From positions 1 through 64,000 of the forward strand of contig NZ_AZQP01000008.1 in assembly GCF_000601455.1 (NCBI RefSeq): a stretch of 64,000 nt of DNA, read 5' to 3'. Within the stretch, counting starts at the first letter, position 1. Every line of letters begins with the position of its first letter. The notes under the pieces are model-generated. The model was not told the DNA's origin and made no database searches. It worked only from the letters and a program-made list of their open reading frames with translations. The DNA comes from Fervidicella metallireducens AeB. GTDB taxonomy: Bacteria > Bacillota > Clostridia > Clostridiales > Caloramatoraceae. Both the position numbers and the translations under genes were made by a program. Below, piece by piece: positions 36,787 through 44,393 of this stretch.

Positions 36787-36824
36787 GAACAGAGTATGTT
36801 AAAATACATACCCTGTTCTTTTTT
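36787..36824 (+). terminator. hairpin with plus-strand T-run in cbiM-cbiQ gap
   Basis: Stem GAACAGAGTATG / CATACCCTGTTC (one mismatch), followed by TTTTTT on the plus strand. The operon runs on the minus strand, where no T-run follows the stem, so it would act on a plus-strand (antisense) transcript, or as an mRNA-processing hairpin. Confidence 0.5.
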
Positions 36825-36940
36825 ATGCAAACCAAAAGGCCAAATATATTCTACAAGAAATATTTGTAAGGTTTATAAAAATTTCTGCTAAATAATCACA
36901 ACTTTCAGGTCATACAAATATCAACCTAATTACATTGATT

Positions 36941-37908
36941 TTACTCAGAACTTCTTTTGAAACTGTTTATAAACTTAAAGGTAATAAATATAAGTATAAT
37001 ACCAGATACTGCAGAGATTATATAACCAGCAACTTCAGGAATGTTAGAAATAGTGTAGTCTGGCATCAAAGAATTAAAGTTGAATCCATTCTCCATAGCT
37101 TTAGGAATAAATCCAATAAGTTCTCTTATTTCATCGCTACCCCATTCACCCCAAGCTGTTCCAGTTGCTAGAAGTCCTATTGGACACAATACTATCATGG
37201 CAGCTAATAATCCATATAGTGGTTTAGTTTTGAAATTTTCACCCTTATCTATTATGTCAGGAGAAGTTTTATTTATATAGCCATATACTAAAACAGTTAC
37301 AAAACCTTCAACAAAACCAGCAACCAGCATATGTGGAACAAGCATAGCAGGAATTGCAACTGAAACTGGGTAAGGACAATATAGTGGCAGTCCTGAAGCA
37401 TCTTTAAACAACAGTGGCTGAATTCCAAATTCAATAGCTGTAAACAAGGCTGCTATGTTTAAGGAAACATAGCCAGCAATAAAGGCAGCTAGATAAGTTC
37501 TTTTTTTACTTTGGCTATTTCCCTTTATAAAGTTAAATAAAAAATATGCAACAAAGGGCATTACAAAGGCCATATTAAAGGTATTTGCACCAATGGCTAA
37601 TATTCCTCCGTCCCCGAAAAAAATAGCTTGGATTACAAGTGCAATAGTAACAGAAATACATGCAGCGTAAGGACCTAAAAGGATTGCAATAAGTGCAGCC
37701 CCAACTGCGTGACCGGTTGTTCCACCTGGAAGTGGAAGATTAAACATCATAATTAAAAATGAGAAGGCTGCCCCAACTGAAAGGAGAGGCATTTTTTTCG
37801 TGTTATTTCTGTCTTAACTTTCGTAGCAGCTTTTTTCCATACAGGCACCATAGCGGCTCCTAGTACAGCACAGGTTGATGGACTTAAATAATTATCAGGA
37901 ATATGCAT
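36941..37908 (-). pseudogene. cbiM: ECF nickel/cobalt transporter S component (CbiM/NikM with fused N domain), frameshifted
   Basis: Metal-binding subunit. The ATG at 37908 after GGAGGTG reads MHIPDNYLSPSTCAVLGAAM; the N-terminal Met-His pair ligates Ni or Co in this family, and MHIP-LSP resembles NikM. After TEITRKK the frame breaks. One base appears missing from a seven-T run (37792-37798; eight needed), and the rest (PLLSVGAAFSFLIMMFNLPL, then GGTTGHAVGAAL) runs on to 36941. The last 100 residues form a CbiN/PDGLE-like domain with two membrane segments, so no separate cbiN/nikN is needed. All else is conserved, which argues for a consensus error. Two [NiFe] hydrogenases nearby make nickel the likelier substrate. 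Confidence 0.85.
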
Positions 37909-37929
37909 AACTTAACACCTCCGAAAAAT

Positions 37930-37962
37930 AAAATAAAAAAAGGTAACGCAAAAAACGCTACC
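37930..37962 (-). terminator. attenuator terminator in cbiM leader
   Basis: On the minus strand, stem GGTAGCG / CGTTACC (one G-U pair) around TTTTTTG, followed by TTTTTTATTTT. It lies between promoter and start codon, so it must be overridden for expression. Confidence 0.85.
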
Positions 37963-38004
37963 TTCGTGGTATCTTTTTAATAGTAATGACTGGCCTTCGT
38001 GACC
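37959..38004 (-). promoter_or_regulatory. tandem ACGAA hairpins, candidate metal-responsive leader RNA
   Basis: Two small hairpins on the minus strand share the eight-base sequence CACGAAGG. Hairpin 1 is GGTC-ACGAA-GGCC (37992-38004). Hairpin 2 is TACC-ACGAA-GGTA (37959-37971), whose GGTA is also the 5' arm of the terminator, so the two structures exclude each other. This is an antiterminator layout. It matches no riboswitch I can name with confidence. Confidence 0.6.
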
Positions 38005-38033
38005 TTAGTTCATTCTATGTTAAATTCAATGTA

Positions 38034-38062
38034 ATTATACTATTTTTAAATTGATTTTTCAA
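38034..38062 (-). promoter_or_regulatory. promoter of cbiM leader
   Basis: On the minus strand, TTGAAA (38057-38062) and TATAAT (38034-38039) at a 17-base spacing. The leader to the ATG is about 120 bases. Confidence 0.8.
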
Positions 38063-38074
38063 GGTATCTAACTA

Positions 38075-38300
38075 GGGACACATAAGTAGTGTTATAAAGC
38101 AATGAATAACATCTCTCTTCAAAGGAAATAGTAATTGCAAATTAAACTTTGAAGGGAGATGTTTTCTTATGCCAAGGCTAGTAAGGCAAAAGAAGGAAGA
38201 TGCCATTTTTCATGTAATGGCAAGGGGTTAAGGGAAGTTGATTTGTTAAAGGAGGATAAAGATAAATTAAGCTTTTTTTATCTTGGTTAAAAAATCTATT
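38075..38300 (+). mobile_element. RAYT element remnant, copy 3
   Basis: Left end GGGACACATAAG, the conserved 5' hairpin (about 38118-38161, with one T-G pair) and the transposase start MPRLVRQKKEDAIFHVMARG, then TAA. Further short matches (about 38230-38300) follow in shifted frames. The rest, including the right end, is gone. It is closer to copy 2 in its left end (GGGACACATAAGTAGTGTTATAA). Confidence 0.8.
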
Positions 38301-38376
38301 AAGCCTTATGATGATGAGTCGGTTAGAATGATGGAGATTCATTTTAACTGGTTATTTTTTTGAGAAAAGAAAATAA

Positions 38377-38423
38377 TTGACAAGAGAAAATATTCATCTT
38401 AAAATAAAATTAACATTGTTAAT
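38377..38423 (+). promoter_or_regulatory. promoter and operator of TetR operon
   Basis: -35 TTGACA (38377-38382), 17-base spacer, -10 TAAAAT (38400-38405). The palindrome ATTAACATTGTTAAT (38409-38423) sits over the start point, followed by a second GTTGTTAAT half-site. Expected autoregulatory site of the TetR protein. Confidence 0.75.
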
Positions 38424-38466
38424 TTTATAACGTTGTTAATGAAAATCAAAAGGCAGGAGAAAGTTA

Positions 38467-39063
38467 ATGAGTAATAAAAAGGAAATTCAAAGAAAAAGAA
38501 TTATGAAATTTTTTATTGATGCTGCAAAAGAAATCATAAAGGAAGAAGGTGTAAAAGGGCTTACGGCAAGAAAAATAGGTGATAGGGCAGGTCATTCATA
38601 TGCAACAATATATAATTATTTTAGTGATATTAAGGAATTGCTAGCTTATTGTGTTTTCGATTTTTTAGAAGATTGTTATCAATATATGATAGGATTTAAA
38701 AATGAAAATCTAAATTGTATTGATCAAATAATAGTTTATACAGATGCATATTTTAAATATTTTATTGAAAAACCAGATATGTTTCAATTGATTTTTATTG
38801 AGGATTTAGGCAATATTCCTATTGAGTTACTAAAAAGGGAGAAGAAGCTATCCATAGGAGTACTTTTAAAGGAATGTATTTGCAGATGTGCGGAAGAAGG
38901 TTATATAGAGAAAGAAAACATAGATGTAATATATAATTTGCTTGGTTCTTCAATACACGGGAAGTTAGTATTTTTAGTAAATAAAAGAGATGTAAAGAGT
39001 GCAGATGATATGTTGCTTGAATTAAAGTCAGAAATTGAATTTTTAATGAAAATAAAGAGGTGA
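38467..39063 (+). CDS. TetR-family transcriptional regulator
   Basis: 198 residues. The N-terminal helix-turn-helix (about 10-55) reads KFFIDAAKEIIKEEGVKGLT, then IGDRAGHSYATIYNYFSDIKEL. The C-terminal ligand domain is not recognisable by motif. ATG after AGGAGAAAGTTA. It is the first gene of a unit with an FMN-binding protein (3-base gap), a flavodoxin and a membrane protein, and has an inverted repeat at its own promoter. Confidence 0.92.
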   Translation: MSNKKEIQRKRIMKFFIDAAKEIIKEEGVKGLTARKIGDRAGHSYATIYNYFSDIKELLAYCVFDFLEDCYQYMIGFKNENLNCIDQIIVYTDAYFKYFIEKPDMFQLIFIEDLGNIPIELLKREKKLSIGVLLKECICRCAEEGYIEKENIDVIYNLLGSSIHGKLVFLVNKRDVKSADDMLLELKSEIEFLMKIKR

Positions 39064-39066
39064 AAT

Positions 39067-39483
39067 ATGAAAAAAAAGCATAATATTAAAAAAATATTAA
39101 TTGTATTTTTCAGTATAATTTTGAGTATAACAGTGTTGTTTCTCATTGGATTAAAAGTTAAGTTAAATAATTTTAGCGAAGAGATTAACAGGATAAAAAT
39201 CAGTAATGTAGATTTATCAAAGGTTAAAGATGGAATATATATAGGAGAATATTATTTAAACGAAGATGTCGGAGCTAAAGTTAGGATAAGTGTTCAAAAT
39301 AAAACAATAAATAGTATCGATATTTTAGAACATAAATGTGGACTTGGAAAAAAAGCTGAAAACATAATTAGCGATGTAAAAGCTGAACAAAGCTTGAATG
39401 TAGATACCGTTACTGGAGCAACAGGAAGCAGCAAGGTAATTTTAAAAGCAATAGAAAGGGGGCTTAATAAAGGTATTAAATAA
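39067..39483 (+). CDS. membrane-anchored FMN-binding domain protein
   Basis: 138 residues. One N-terminal membrane segment (about 8-28), then an extracellular FMN-bind domain (about 55-135) with GIYIGEYYLNEDVGAKVRIS and the flavin-attachment motif TVTGATGSSKVILKAIE; the Thr of TGAT is the usual site of covalent FMN in this family. It probably passes electrons at the outer membrane face. It follows the TetR gene by three bases. Confidence 0.9.
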   Translation: MKKKHNIKKILIVFFSIILSITVLFLIGLKVKLNNFSEEINRIKISNVDLSKVKDGIYIGEYYLNEDVGAKVRISVQNKTINSIDILEHKCGLGKKAENIISDVKAEQSLNVDTVTGATGSSKVILKAIERGLNKGIK

Positions 39484-39516
39484 TTTTGCCTATAATAAAA
39501 AGGGTGGTGGATTTTT

Positions 39517-40007
39517 ATGAAAATATTAATAGCCTATGGCACTAAATACGGATGCTGTGAAAAATGTGCAAAAATATTATCAGAAAAATTAAATGGAACC
39601 GTTGATTTATTTAATTTAAAAAAGGATGAAAATATTAACTTGAATGAATATGATTTGGTGATTGTCGGCGGATCAATCTATGCTGGAAAAATTAGAAATG
39701 AGGTAATGAATTTTTGCAGGAGCAATTTAGATATATTGAAACATAAAAAACAGCTGTTTTTATATGTTGTATGAGAGAGGAAGATATAGCTTTTAAGCAG
39801 CTTGAAGATGCTTTTCAAAAGGAAATTTTAAATAATGCTATTGCAAAAGGTATTTTTGGGTGGGAACTATTATATACAAAAATGAATTTTATAGACAGAT
39901 TTATAGCTAAGAAGGTAACTAAAATAGAAAAAGATACATCAAATATTTTAGTCAATAACATAAACCAATTTGCGGAGGAAATAAATAGACATATTATCAA
40001 TTTCTAA
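39517..40007 (+). pseudogene. flavodoxin-domain protein (HemG-like), frameshifted
   Basis: FMN-binding flavodoxin fold resembling menaquinone-dependent protoporphyrinogen oxidase. The first part MKILIAYGTKYGCCEKCAKI to KKQLFLYVV stops at 39774. The continuation CMREEDIAFKQLEDAFQKEI runs in another frame to 40007. One T near 39767-39770 (GTTGTATG, expected GTTTGTATG) restores a 163-residue protein. ATG after AGGGTGGTGG. Third gene of the TetR unit. Confidence 0.85.
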
Positions 40008-40054
40008 ATTATAAATATATTTTATTATAAAATTATTAAGTGGAGGTATTGAAA

Positions 40055-40930
40055 ATGAAATTAAAACGGTATATTATTTCCCTCGTATGGTTTATCGCAG
40101 TGCTTTCGACTGTATCATGTCTTTTTGGTTTATTATCAAAGGGGGGGACAGGGGGATATGAATACAAAAGTATAAATAACGAAATAGTAAAAATCTATGG
40201 TTATGGACTCTATAAAAATGATTCAGTATCTATTGCAGCTCAAGGTAAAGCTTCTGATTTTGTTACGCTTATTATGGCAGTTCCATTATTAATCCTATCT
40301 CTATATTTTTCAACAAAAGAATCATTCAAAGGAAAAATATTATTAACAGGAACGTTAGGTTATTTCCTTTATACTTATATGTCATATACTTTTTTGTGGA
40401 TGTATAATAAGTTTTTTATAGTTTATGTAATGTTAATGTCAGCAAGCTTATTTGCTTTTATACTATCTATTACTTCATTTGATTTAGAAAATATAAAATT
40501 GCATTTCAGTAAAAAATTACCGGCAAAATTTTTAGGAGGCTATCAAATATTTATTGCTGTAATTATTGGTATGTTATGGCTTGGCAAAATTCTACCTTCA
40601 ATTATTGAGGATAAAGTACCTGTTGGATTGGAGCATTACACTACTTTAGTAATTCAAGGGATGGATTTAGGAATTATTGTTCCTACGGCTTTATTATCAG
40701 GAATATTTCTTATAAAAAGAAAACCATTAGGATATTTATTATCATCTGTAATAATAATTAAGGGCATTACAATGTTAACCTCAATTTCAGCAATGATATT
40801 AAATCAAGCTTTAAATGGCGTAAAGATGAGTATAGTTGAAGTGACAATTTTTCCGTTGTTTAATTTAGTTTCAATAATATGCTTAGTCCTTCTTTTAAAA
40901 AATACTAAGAATCATATAGAAATGAATTAG
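40055..40930 (+). CDS. integral membrane protein of unknown function
   Basis: 291 residues with about eight predicted membrane segments and few charged loops. ATG at 40055 follows GTGGAGGTATTG; the GTG at 40040 is part of that site. Last gene of the TetR, FMN-bind and flavodoxin unit. It might be the membrane partner of these redox proteins, but no motif supports a specific reaction. Confidence 0.7.
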   Translation: MKLKRYIISLVWFIAVLSTVSCLFGLLSKGGTGGYEYKSINNEIVKIYGYGLYKNDSVSIAAQGKASDFVTLIMAVPLLILSLYFSTKESFKGKILLTGTLGYFLYTYMSYTFLWMYNKFFIVYVMLMSASLFAFILSITSFDLENIKLHFSKKLPAKFLGGYQIFIAVIIGMLWLGKILPSIIEDKVPVGLEHYTTLVIQGMDLGIIVPTALLSGIFLIKRKPLGYLLSSVIIIKGITMLTSISAMILNQALNGVKMSIVEVTIFPLFNLVSIICLVLLLKNTKNHIEMN

Positions 40931-41018
40931 ATTTTCAAATGATTGAATAGATAAGCTTAATATACCTTTACCTTTCTACTCTTTTTATTTTAGCAAATTT
41001 TCAAAATACTAATTATAG

Positions 41019-41255
41019 AAGAACAGGCAAGTAGATAAAGAAAAAATTTCATGGATTTTAGTACAAGGGATTATGAATATTGCAAGTAAGATGGGAATCG
41101 AAGTTATTGCTGAAGGTGTTGAAAATAAGGAACAATACAACACTTTAAAAGAAATTGGAGTTGAAAAATTTCAAGGATATTATATTTCTAAGCCAAAAGA
41201 AATGGATAAATTGTTAATAGATATAAAAAAGCATAATTCTATTCTTTGTTTATGA
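41019..41255 (+). pseudogene. EAL-domain (c-di-GMP phosphodiesterase) C-terminal remnant
   Basis: An open stretch with the last third of an EAL domain: ILVQGIMNIASKMGIEVIAE, GVENKEQYNTLKEIG and KFQGYYISKPKEMDKL. The catalytic EAL motif and the whole N-terminal part are missing, and a TAG lies right upstream (41016). Remnant of a signalling gene. Confidence 0.8.
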
Positions 41256-41331
41256 ATATGTGAATTATACAAAGCACTAGATGTAATTAAAATTTGTCTA
41301 AATATAATATTAAAGGAGAGAAATTTAAAAT

Positions 41332-42249
41332 ATGAGATTGATAAATAGAAGCTTTAATAACGAGAGTAGTAATTTTAAAAAGATGATCCAATTTATAATC
41401 GAAGAAAACTCTTATAAGAAAGATTGTTTTTCATGGAGTTTAGGAAGAATTGTTGATTGGAAGTATGGACTGTGGAGCGAAAAAAAGTATATACCAAGTT
41501 TTTTTAGCCAAAATGCACAACTATGGTTTGATTATAATGAAAATTTGGTTGGATTTGCGATTTCTGAAAATGGGGATAATATGTTTTACATTTTTACAAA
41601 TAATAAATATCCATTTTTATATGAAGAAATATTGAATTGGGTTAAAATTAATTGGAATAATAGACAAGGTTTGCTTTATACAGAAATTGTTGAGAATGAA
41701 GAATATAAAATGAGAGTGCTTGAAAAGAATAATTTTTACTCTAAGGGAGTTTGCGAAGTAACACGAGCTTTTAATTGCTCAAATGCATTAAGTAAAAATA
41801 CAGAATTGCCACAGGGCTTTTGTTATTCAAATATGAAAGAAAAGTTCGATCCAATGGGTCAGGCTAAAATGAGACTAAATGCATTCAGAAATCAAAATAT
41901 TATTAATAAAATAGATATACTTGTTTTTGATTACGTACGTGAAAGTCCAATATATAATCCTGAATTCGATTTTTATATAATGAATCAAAATGGAGAACAT
42001 GTTTGTGGTTGTGAAGCATTTATTGATTATAATAATTGTACTGCCGAAATAGAGAGAGTTTGTACCCATAGTCAATATAGGAAAAATGGTTTTGCAAAAA
42101 AGATTTTGATAAAGTGTATGCAGGAACTTGCAAAGCACGGTATCGAAAAAGCCTATATAACTGGAATGAGCAAGATTGCAATAAATTTATATGGAAAACT
42201 TGGACATGAAAATGAAGTGAAAAGATTCTATTATGAACTGTCAAAATAA
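41332..42249 (+). CDS. GNAT-family N-acetyltransferase (tandem domain)
   Basis: 305 residues. The C-terminal GNAT domain (about 170-300) has the acetyl-CoA loop VCTHSQYRKNGFAKKILIKC and the late GMSKIAINLYGKLGHENE. The N-terminal half is a diverged, probably non-catalytic GNAT-like domain. ATG after AAAGGAGAG. Substrate unknown. Confidence 0.85.
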   Translation: MRLINRSFNNESSNFKKMIQFIIEENSYKKDCFSWSLGRIVDWKYGLWSEKKYIPSFFSQNAQLWFDYNENLVGFAISENGDNMFYIFTNNKYPFLYEEILNWVKINWNNRQGLLYTEIVENEEYKMRVLEKNNFYSKGVCEVTRAFNCSNALSKNTELPQGFCYSNMKEKFDPMGQAKMRLNAFRNQNIINKIDILVFDYVRESPIYNPEFDFYIMNQNGEHVCGCEAFIDYNNCTAEIERVCTHSQYRKNGFAKKILIKCMQELAKHGIEKAYITGMSKIAINLYGKLGHENEVKRFYYELSK

Positions 42250-42426
42250 ATTATGCGTAATAATAAGCTGCATAGGTAAGTACAAAATAGTTTGTAGATA
42301 GATTTGCTTTAAAAACAAATACAGTTATATAACCAATACTCATCATATTATTTTATATGTAAATGAATAAAGGGAGAGATATTTATAAAGAGATTTTTAA
42401 TTATATCATTTACTACAATATTCTTT

Positions 42427-43134
42427 ATGTTATTTGTAAAGTCAATCAATATAATTTCATTTAAGACAGCATATTGGATTTATCCTATATTTAAAAGCTT
42501 TGATTCAGATAATGCTTTTATGGTAATAGTAATACATCATATAATGCAGGCATTTATTGCTTTTTCTATTATTTGTGGGATTTCACTACTTTGCAAAATA
42601 AAAATTAAAGAATTTGGTTTTAATTTTAATCAGTTTGGTGTAAGCATAAAATTGGTATTAATATTTACAGGTATTTGGACAATAATTCAAACCATAGGAG
42701 GTATAATTATAGTTAAGATAATGCATATACCTAGTGCCTTTACTTTTCCTTTAAATATAAAAAATTTCATAGGATATTTTTTGTTTGAGATACTTCTATC
42801 TGGTACAAGTGAAGAGATAGTGTTTAGAGCTTTAGTGATTACATCTGTATTGTATATTTGGAAAAATCTATTTTTGAAACAAAGAAATCTTTATATATGT
42901 GCTGTGCTTGTTTCAACAATGATATTTATGTTTGATCATATTAACTTTTCATATTTACCACTTAGAATCACATATATAAATTATCTTCAGCAGATTACAG
43001 TATTTATATTTGGAATCTTTTATGGGTATTTAATGGTTAAAACTAAGAGCATAGTTGGCTCTATATTTGCACATAATCTTTTGAATGGAGTTATAACTAT
43101 AATTGGATTTATATTACTCAACAAGAGGGTATAA
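42427..43134 (+). CDS. CPBP-family intramembrane metalloprotease
   Basis: Membrane protease of the CAAX/Abi family. Motifs EEIVFR (near residue 129), FDHINF (near 173) and a late HNLLNG give the catalytic Glu and His residues. 235 residues from the first ATG, which has no ribosome site. The same frame stays open to 42385, where ATA AAG AGA TTT follows AGGGAGAG at ideal spacing. The natural start may be that ATA codon, giving an extra first membrane segment (IKRFLIISFTTIFFMLFV). Such proteins often give bacteriocin immunity. Confidence 0.85.
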   Translation: MLFVKSINIISFKTAYWIYPIFKSFDSDNAFMVIVIHHIMQAFIAFSIICGISLLCKIKIKEFGFNFNQFGVSIKLVLIFTGIWTIIQTIGGIIIVKIMHIPSAFTFPLNIKNFIGYFLFEILLSGTSEEIVFRALVITSVLYIWKNLFLKQRNLYICAVLVSTMIFMFDHINFSYLPLRITYINYLQQITVFIFGIFYGYLMVKTKSIVGSIFAHNLLNGVITIIGFILLNKRV

Positions 43135-43244
43135 ATTAATTGTGAACACAATTCGTTTTACTAATAAATTGAGGTTGTTTCAGCTTTTAATCATAAGAAT
43201 TTTTATTTTTAAACTGACTTAAAAGAAAATTTAAGAGGTGGAAT

Positions 43245-43706
43245 ATGGATATTAATTTTAGACAAATAGATAAATCAAATTATAACACTTGCGTGTCTTT
43301 AAAGGTAGGAGAGAATCAAACTAATTATGTTGCAAGTAATGTATTTTCATTGGTGCAAGCTTCTTATGAAGATGAATTATATCCATTGGGAATATATAAT
43401 GGTGATGAAATGGTAGGATTTTTATTATATGATTACGATGAAGAATTAAAGGGATGGTCATTGTCAAGATTCATGATTGACATTAACCATCAAAACAAGG
43501 GATTTGGTTCAAAAGCATTAGAAAAGTTTTTAGATTATTTTCATGATAAATTTCCAAATGCAAATTTATATACAAGTGTAGAAATAGATAATGAAGTGGC
43601 TATTAAATTGTATGAAAAATATGGATTTAATAAAAAGAATTCATTTGAATATAAGGTTGGGGATACAACCTTTAAAGAATTAAGAATGTTGAAGGAATTA
43701 TGGTAA
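43245..43706 (+). CDS. GNAT-family N-acetyltransferase (diamine type)
   Basis: 153 residues, one GNAT domain. Acetyl-CoA binding loop DINHQNKGFGSKALEKFLDY near 85 and the late NEVAIKLYEKYGFNKK. Overall pattern (YPLGIYNGDEMVGFLLYDYD) resembles BltD/SpeG-like diamine or spermidine acetyltransferases. ATG after AAGAGGTGG. Confidence 0.88.
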   Translation: MDINFRQIDKSNYNTCVSLKVGENQTNYVASNVFSLVQASYEDELYPLGIYNGDEMVGFLLYDYDEELKGWSLSRFMIDINHQNKGFGSKALEKFLDYFHDKFPNANLYTSVEIDNEVAIKLYEKYGFNKKNSFEYKVGDTTFKELRMLKELW

Positions 43707-43763
43707 TATATTTAGCTTAAATATTATAAATATAATTTTTTGAGTGGAACGGGAGTTGATTTT

Positions 43764-44210
43764 TTGAAAAGTATAGTTATTTTTGAATCAGTTCATCACG
43801 GGAATACTAAAAAAATTGTTAATGAATTTCAAAAAATATTGAACTGTGATATTTGTAGTGCTGTTGAAGCAAAGCAAATTTGTTTTGATAACTATGATAT
43901 AATTGGTTTGGGATCAGGAATTTTCCATGGTAAGCATCATAATAATATTTTTAATATAGCGGAAAGTACAGATTTTAAGAATAAAAAAACTTTTGTTTTT
44001 TCAACTAGTGGAACAGGTAATATAAAATATAATAATAAACTAATTAATGTTTTAAAGAATAATAATGCAGATATTGTTGGAAATTTTTCTTGTAAAGGTT
44101 ATGATACTTATGGCTTTTTCAAGTATATTGGAGGGATTTCAAAGGGACATCCTAGTAATAAAGATATGGAAAAAGCAAGAACATTTGCTGAGAAATTAAA
44201 CCAAATATGA
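43764..44210 (+). CDS. flavodoxin-family protein
   Basis: 148 residues. FMN phosphate loop SVHHGNTKKIV at the N-terminus, the ring-binding segment FVFSTSGTGN in the middle, and a late FFKYIGGISKGHPSNKD typical of the clostridial flavodoxin/EFR1-like group. The TTG at 43764 is placed after CGGGAG; the in-frame TTG at 43740 has none. A second flavodoxin gene is 3.7 kb upstream. Confidence 0.88.
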   Translation: MKSIVIFESVHHGNTKKIVNEFQKILNCDICSAVEAKQICFDNYDIIGLGSGIFHGKHHNNIFNIAESTDFKNKKTFVFSTSGTGNIKYNNKLINVLKNNNADIVGNFSCKGYDTYGFFKYIGGISKGHPSNKDMEKARTFAEKLNQI

Positions 44211-44318
44211 TAAATTAGGATTAATTTAATAGGCTATGTTTTAATTTAAAGTTGAAATTTGATGTATTTTTGGGGTATGCGACAATTAAGTCAAATTCAT
44301 AAATTAGGAGGTCAGATT

Positions 44319-44393
44319 ATGGCAAGTGTACCATCTTTAATTTCAGATATTCAAAAATTATCCTTAACTGTATGTTCAGGGACACATAAGTAG
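44319..44393 (+). pseudogene. short gene start cut off by RAYT copy 2
   Basis: A strong TAGGAGGTCAGATT-ATG begins MASVPSLISDIQKLSLTVCS, then runs into the element end (GGGACACATAAG) and stops at TAG. The continuation is not found on the other side of the element. I take it as the 5' end of an unknown gene truncated by insertion. Confidence 0.6.

Noticed and set aside
37959-38004. Tandem ACGA loops as a guanidine-II (mini-ykkC) riboswitch
   Set aside because: That class has ACGR tetraloops. Here the stems force five-base ACGAA loops, and the gene is a metal transporter, not a guanidine exporter or carboxylase.
37959-38004. Tandem hairpins as an ANTAR-protein target
   Set aside because: ANTAR targets have six-base loops with A at position 1 and G at position 4; the ACGAA loops do not fit.
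37913-38040. Cobalamin riboswitch before cbiM
   Set aside because: The leader is only about 120 bases and lacks the conserved B12-box and core sequences.
41019-41255. Small functional EAL protein
   Set aside because: It lacks the EAL motif and most of the barrel; there is a stop just upstream. It is a remnant.
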